From NCBI GenBank assembly GCA_903866425.1, contig CAIPNN010000057.1, positions 1-10,161 on the forward strand: 10,161 bases of DNA, written 5' to 3'. A program made the translations under genes and the position numbers. This DNA comes from an uncultured Actinomycetes bacterium (GTDB lineage: Bacteria > Actinomycetota > Thermoleophilia > Miltoncostaeales > Miltoncostaeaceae). The notes below the pieces were generated by a model. It ran no database searches. It saw only the letters and a program-made list of their open reading frames with translations, and had not been told where the DNA came from. Of the stretch, positions 8,201-10,161 are shown piece by piece. The first letter of the stretch is position 1, and every line of letters starts with the position of its first letter.

Positions 8201-9480
8201 CAGGTGATGGTGGGGCTGACTCCCTCACAGGCCCAGCCCTTCGTGGGCACCGACGCCAGTACGCCCTTGGGAATGGTGATCGTGGTGCCGACGATGCGTG
8301 CGTGGGTATCGCCCACATTCGTGATGGCCATCTTGAGCTTCGTCGGGGCCCGGGCAGCCACCACCTGAATGCCCTTGGGTGCGCTCGCGTGAATCTCGAG
8401 ATCAACCAACGTATCGGCCAGGCGCAGTTGCACTGGGCTCGTGAACGGCACGGTGTTCGCCGGGGGCGGAACTGCCCTGGGGTCGGTCGAGGTATCCGAC
8501 ACCCGGGAGAGGGCGCCGTCAAAGTGCGCGATGCCGGACAGGATCCACGTGGCATCGATCTTGCTCGCGTCGGTGCGGGCGGGCCAGCGCACCTTGAGGA
8601 CCTTGGCGAGGTCGCCGACGGCCATGCCCTGCATGGTGCGGCAGGTGCCCTTCCCCTTGGTGGAACAGCGCCATCCGGCGCCAGTCACCGTTATGCCGCG
8701 GAACGGGAGGTCGGGCAGGACGTGGGCAATCTGCAGGGCGGGTGCGCCGTCGCCAGCGGTCACCGGTGCGCTGCCGATGTTCTGCGGGATGAGGTCGTAT
8801 CCGTCCCATGTGGCCGGGTCGCCGGGCTTGGTGCTGGGGCGCAGCACTTTGCTCACCACGATGTGTGGCGCGGGTGGCTCGCCGGTCGACTGCACGGGCA
8901 CCGTTGTCGACGCCGTCAGCGGGGCACCGCCGGCTTGCGGCACCGAGAGATCGGCCTGCAGCACGCCGATGTCGATGGGCACGTCTCCTGCCGCCACGGG
9001 CGGCAATGGATCCGCGCCCTGCAGCACCAGGATCAACTGCGGCGACTGATCGGGTGACAGCGCGTAGGGCGTGGACGCATTTCCGATCGTCCCCAGCGTG
9101 CAGGTGACGGTGGGCGCCGTTCCCGTGCAGCTCCACTGTGCCATCTGGGTAATTGACTCGGGGAGGACGGTGCGGGCTCGAACGAACGTGAGGCCATCCG
9201 GAAGGGTGACGGTGGCGGTGACGGGGCCCGCCGCGGGCGCGGGGCCGTCGAATGCCACCCCGAATGTGACTGCCGAGAGGCGGCCGGAGGCGACCTGGAG
9301 CGCCTTCGGCGCTCCATCTCCCGATGCGGCACCGATGTATTCGGGGACGATGGTGGCATCGAGTGTGGTGAGGGGCTGCGCGCCCTCGCTCAGGCCGGGT
9401 GAGGCGCAGAGCAGGGACAGGCCTGCTGCGAGTGCGGCAGAGAGGAGGAGTGCGCGGCGGGGGCGTGACGGGGAGATCAC
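2293..9480 (-). CDS. Giant exported mosaic protein: DUF11-like, PKD-like and long beta-repeat regions
   Basis: A 2395-residue protein; no single known family covers it. The start is GTG at 9480, forced by an in-frame TAG four codons upstream. No strong ribosome-binding site is seen (GGTAG at 9 bases), and a TAGTTT hexamer 6 bases upstream could give a leaderless transcript. Regions: signal peptide ~1-34; five DUF11/Ig-like repeats ~36-755; PKD/REJ-like domain ~757-866 containing YRWSQ; Arg/Ala-rich linker ~868-934; second PKD-like domain ~932-1019 containing YSWSQVSGP; Gly/Ala/Ser linker to ~1076; degenerate beta repeats ~1077-2340; Trp cluster 2350-2367; final Cys-paired strand to 2395. The mature chain has 24 cysteines in 12 local pairs. 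There is no LPxTG, C-terminal membrane helix or lipobox (SLLC lacks a small residue at -1). DUF11 and PKD modules are typical of surface and secreted proteins, so a wall-associated or released structural/adhesive role is inferred. No catalytic motif was found. Confidence 0.92.
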   Translation of the reverse strand: MISPSRPRRALLLSAALAAGLSLLCASPGLSEGAQPLTTLDATIVPEYIGAASGDGAPKALQVASGRLSAVTFGVAFDGPAPAAGPVTATVTLPDGLTFVRARTVLPESITQMAQWSCTGTAPTVTCTLGTIGNASTPYALSPDQSPQLILVLQGADPLPPVAAGDVPIDIGVLQADLSVPQAGGAPLTASTTVPVQSTGEPPAPHIVVSKVLRPSTKPGDPATWDGYDLIPQNIGSAPVTAGDGAPALQIAHVLPDLPFRGITVTGAGWRCSTKGKGTCRTMQGMAVGDLAKVLKVRWPARTDASKIDATWILSGIAHFDGALSRVSDTSTDPRAVPPPANTVPFTSPVQLRLADTLVDLEIHASAPKGIQVVAARAPTKLKMAITNVGDTHARIVGTTITIPKGVLASVPTKGWACEGVSPTITCRSAGSLRPRAEAHFDLMLSAPAGMPAGPGKIVFAPIGRKNGVRGVDRTVALAIVDPGDPVATPRVFFLAKSTWTRWVDGSTQRVPALDDFTYRIALFNSGGDALKPGVPVSIRQQIGAAMGLKAVQPGEGVTCAPGPDVACTFTPSAPVAPDATFGNVLVTVRPTKPDRTAALGVINAAVAGSNTTKTLPMKVEVVDNPNSLRPSMAVTQEPTSGGVGTMSMILRNEGTDPVSGLSATGRLPANVRVARITAPSGWQCSAPTRRTVACGYRGTVRGKARTPGVVVHLAAAPGQGASRADMVWQARGRASDGSLQAGMRKAPMPVRAHITVGATATPRVVSAVREMTAYHRRVALDGTSSVGNGISLTYRWSQRCLTPGDVAKLRACKGRVTPTARIDSATLPSTHAVLPIVASRTQFVFDLTITDRSATQRKTVTVVEAVPQKLARTARRGSGLSPADTTARAGIVAAQRAAATARRRAVRGTTASRRAAAASNARRARAARSNTPRVTIGGGGFVSAKPGTVVRLTAQTRGAWGGAVTYSWSQVSGPAATISSPTARQTDIRTPNSKSPVVVRVRARDAEGHVATGQVMVGAGGGGSPQAVAVLSQAAKAAASGSPLSVKLAPGAAATLRGLRSMASGNATSEPSGPQYTFSKSDLAVGQVSVKGASGTLSTTGITLTTGAITLPASWHIGPLSVGKGKAITYAFAAGGAPSSLVGQIVDATHFPLLTLPTGWAGTTTITFAKNAWSIEATATGDKEGKVVVEGTVKEDGTYTASVTGTRVLNVGGSPMNLAGTITKAAPDQDATTTVTGSIINPVQLADGVSLEGVTAKWTPDVKKGPTLTGSATVKIDSGASDPLQIAANLKYTGSEDWALDLAGKGGPTWSPLPGLALSAANLTGSIGEEKGVSKWDITGKLATWQVSSILTLSNVQLDLTNDCGDGTQPACPKGTMFLKLSTDATLAPPVISPINAKATAILGLGDGGGFSLYATLPNLNLGAGVELGSPSLNVTYDMPEGLLPSSVGMPSFDLPDNINGGFVINAMGSLSVPGLGNFGSIVSMITPKGWTLGGFDADGVSLGSDNGGQSGAWFGWSSFDTSMSINLPGVGVRSIPIPKGSFSVTGDYSAPEWFTKMAGIESAHAVGTITLQADTGFFNAKVALDGTYTLPGGGSSVQASSLFFEIQNNSTGLTVSVGATTTLGVQGMDANGKQVQAPTLEMRLAYDAMVQTASASLTFTDDAGWQDAFGVDGLVVNKASITLQVNLVTLTPGIKLMAVGQLPSSVAGPLGVPGQGIPITVGAELSAEHPCIDFQVGKHGGPAVLQLGGGVATASFFQFILAPSGCQLSPDSKPIAPGFSIQFSGTILDTPVDVGATLVIEPTLKFDGQLDIGAFTVGGVAFDETQLKVHLDEAAGVNEVSFSGGFTIFGSGVKVLGALKQAGETTSASLEVQQVGAISVDGFTLEDMRFSAAVEVGPGVNKVSISAAGKVNILGQMLNVREFKVAIDNGVVEDVSFDIQAKIDIADVATADGEFQMSYSESTGDFQLHAKVALTTAAGFNIGTADKPATLDIEPACAAFEGTVQIGTVFQATLQGTFVYKDGCTQTVRTVTGQQVAPTAGDFSLSADNVSLNLGEFETTGSVAIGNVGGTAYATVSAALSLGTQAAGGTVNVSGSFQSNGDFAFDGSGDLQLAGLQLNVAVHVSNAGGNVEVSGRAQLNIGDTVVAVDGRFTEINGVPSTTLRGSVDRLVLAGFNVGHADVTLTQTPTDMSVEANVTMSVGDPSSGQIQANGTISFVEGASTGGVPLFYASLHGTMGFPSIGATMDGTVTFTNCTETCSQPGPVQFSLSGNIGAAGFNFVTNINMSSDGTFSASAVFNTEKCSGTVNLLIVQAQGCFAINLTLFVGSQAPYASIDGNVSVSVNVQTWDADPWYAPWEWSWGPWYSFGVNLSASFQLSPFRACVGVMGKDLCI
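2461..6252 (-). repeat. Long degenerate beta-repeat region of the giant protein
   Basis: Residues ~1077-2340 alternate hydrophobic and polar residues in short strands broken by Gly, Asn and Asp turns. Recurrent patterns are 'V-x-x-V-S-x-S-G-x-h-x-I-x-G' (e.g. near 1840-1855 and 1902-1916) and 'h-x-G-F-x-h' (e.g. ISVDGFTL near 1880 and LVLAGFNVG near 2172). Cys pairs mark loops at 1365/1373, 1733/1768, 1999/2026, 2257/2261 and 2305/2319. The alternation suggests an elongated beta-sheet structure (solenoid, or the open beta-groove of AsmA/TamB-like proteins). No named family could be assigned, and repeat length is irregular, roughly 60-80 residues. Confidence 0.55.
6679..6879 (-). other. Arg/Ala-rich linker between the two PKD-like domains
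   Basis: Residues 868-934 include 16 Arg and about 21 Ala, with clusters such as TARRRAVRG and NARRARAARS, and only one acidic residue. The rest of the exported chain is near neutral or acidic and rich in Gly, Ser, Thr and Val. The segment may be helical or disordered. It could bind an anionic polymer or be a protease-sensitive hinge; neither is shown by sequence. Confidence 0.7.
7216..9375 (-). repeat. Five DUF11/Ig-like repeats in the giant protein
   Basis: Residues ~36-755 hold five divergent units of about 140 residues. Each has a 'vTv.LP.g...' strand, then a Trp-x-Cys followed 8-11 residues later by a second Cys: W116/C118-C127, W270/C272-C280, W416/C418-C427, C560-C568 (Trp lost) and W683/C685-C695. 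This 'GW.C......v.C' pattern is typical of DUF11-type repeats in actinobacterial surface proteins. Unit borders are approximate (near 200, 345, 485 and 625). At DNA level the units are not obviously alike, so the duplication is old. Confidence 0.75.
9379..9480 (-). other. Signal peptide of the giant protein
   Basis: Residues 1-34 show a basic n-region (R6, R8, R9), a hydrophobic core from A10 to about C25 rich in Leu and Ala, and a polar c-region ending near SEGA-Q. The charged start followed by Leu/Ala core is a classical Sec signal. There is no twin-arginine consensus with the required following residues. The exact cleavage site is uncertain. Confidence 0.85.
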
Positions 9481-9486
9481 GCATGG

Positions 9487-9492
9487 AAACTA
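9487..9492 (-). promoter_or_regulatory. Candidate -10 element directly before the giant gene
   Basis: TAGTTT on the minus strand fits TANNNT and ends 6 bases before the GTG start, the distance seen for leaderless actinobacterial transcripts. No -35 hexamer is visible, and the gene may instead be read through from the upstream peptidase gene. Confidence 0.22.
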
Positions 9493-9499
9493 CCGAAAC

Positions 9500-9514
9500 G
9501 GCACTGTGAGTGCC
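9500..9514 (-). terminator. Small hairpin between oligopeptidase and giant gene
   Basis: GGCACT-CAC-AGTGCC forms a perfect 6-bp stem with a 3-base loop in the 40-base gap after the oligopeptidase stop. On the minus strand it is followed by GTTTCGGTAGTTT, which is only moderately T-rich. It may be a weak or partial terminator, or an mRNA-processing or stabilising structure between two co-transcribed genes. Confidence 0.3.
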
Positions 9515-9520
9515 CCGCTT

Positions 9521-10161
9521 CTAGGCGGTCATCTCCTCCGCGCGGGTCACCATGCGCTCCATCTCGGCAAAGCCGGGCTCCCAGCAGGCCGGGTCGTCCA
9601 GGTCGACGCCCAGCGGACGCAGCAGGTCTGCCGGTGAGGCCGAGCCGCCGGCCGCGAGGAAATCGAGGTACTTCGGCACGAACTCCTCACCCTGCTGGCG
9701 GTACTGGGCATACAGCGCCAGCGTCACCAGGTGCGCGAACACGTACGCGTAGGTGTAGAAGCGGGTCGAGATGAAGTGCGGGATGTACGACCACCCCAAG
9801 CGGTAGCCCTCGGGCATCTCCACCGCATCGCCGTAATAGGCCGCGTTCTGGGCCCACCAGATCTCCGACAGGCGGTCGTCGGTCAGCGTGGTGCCCTCCC
9901 CGCGCAGGCGGTAGGCCCCCTGCTCATAACGGGCGAGCACGGTCTGACGGAACACCGTGGCGAAGGAGCCCTCGACGCGCTCGCACACCAGGGCGGTGCG
10001 GGTGGCCTCGTCCTGTTCGGTGGCCAGCAGGTGATCGAAGGCGATCATCTCGGCGAAGGTGGATGGCACCTCTGCCAGGGCGAGCCCGGTGTGGAATGAC
10101 AGCGCGGTCTGCTGCTCGGCCGCGAGGGTGAAGTGCATTCCGTGGCCGAGCTCATGGGCCA
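9521..10161 (-). CDS. pepF: M3-family oligoendopeptidase F, C-terminal part (5' end outside window)
   Basis: The last 213 residues of a cytosolic zinc metallopeptidase that cuts short peptides. The frame runs to the window edge, where AHELGHGMHF carries the M3 signature HExGHxxH: the zinc-binding His codons are at 10154-10156 and 10142-10144, and the catalytic Glu at 10151-10153. The third zinc ligand is most likely the Glu of LALAEVPSTFAEM, 24 residues after the second His, as in the family. Further on, SYIPHFISTRFYTYAYVFAH matches the 'IPHFf..pFYvY.Ya' segment that supplies substrate-binding His and Tyr residues. The C-terminal FLAAGGSASPADLLRPLGVDL stretch is also typical of PepF/TIGR02290-type enzymes. 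An ATG inside the motif (10138) is not the real start. It ends 40 bases before the giant gene on the same strand, so co-transcription is possible. Confidence 0.93.
   Translation of the reverse strand, partial: AHELGHGMHFTLAAEQQTALSFHTGLALAEVPSTFAEMIAFDHLLATEQDEATRTALVCERVEGSFATVFRQTVLARYEQGAYRLRGEGTTLTDDRLSEIWWAQNAAYYGDAVEMPEGYRLGWSYIPHFISTRFYTYAYVFAHLVTLALYAQYRQQGEEFVPKYLDFLAAGGSASPADLLRPLGVDLDDPACWEPGFAEMERMVTRAEEMTA

Noticed and set aside
9397..9414. Possible lipobox around Cys25 of the giant protein
   Set aside because: The sequence before Cys is SLL; a lipobox needs a small residue (Gly, Ala or Ser) at -1, and Leu does not fit.
8519..9484. 321-codon minus-strand frame overlapping the giant gene, starting at an ATG 4 bases upstream of its GTG
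   Set aside because: The product is an Arg/Pro/His-rich out-of-frame translation without domains; the overlapping frame has a signal peptide and conserved W-x-C repeats.

Overview
The window is GC-rich, with GTG starts, tightly packed genes and a tRNA without an encoded CCA end. This fits a high-GC Gram-positive (Actinomycetota), perhaps a Thermoleophilia-like lineage. That placement rests on style and gene families only, not on a marker gene. I see no transposase, integrase, phage gene, CRISPR array or attachment site, so the region looks like ordinary chromosome with one remarkable gene.

Layout. 1-544 (+) is the C-terminal third or so of a major facilitator exporter, cut by the window edge. 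It converges, with a 6-base gap, on a small DUF427 protein (551-919, -). Next on the minus strand come tRNA-Asn (anticodon GUU, 993-1064) and a METTL20/21-like class I methyltransferase (1080-1763, -). A short divergent promoter region (1764-1834) separates the methyltransferase from a small protein with a very acidic Glu-rich N-terminal half and a Cys/His-rich C-terminal half (1835-2233, +). That gene ends in a clear intrinsic terminator at 2257-2290. The terminator also marks the convergence with the giant gene at 2293-9480 (-), which fills 71% of the window. Upstream of it, on the same strand, is the C-terminal part of an M3-family oligoendopeptidase F (9521 to the window end), cut just before its HELGH zinc motif.

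The giant gene encodes a 2395-residue exported mosaic protein. In order it has a signal peptide, five DUF11/Ig-like repeats with a W-x-C...C signature, a PKD-like domain, a 65-residue Arg/Ala-rich linker, a second PKD-like domain, and about 1300 residues of beta-rich degenerate repeats. It ends in a tryptophan cluster and a final Cys-paired strand. All 24 cysteines of the mature chain fall into 12 local pairs, as expected of a disulfide-stabilised extracellular protein. No sortase motif or C-terminal membrane anchor is visible. Its function cannot be named from sequence, and it is the main candidate here for something undescribed. The other genes look like housekeeping or widely distributed genes and do not form an obvious shared pathway with it.
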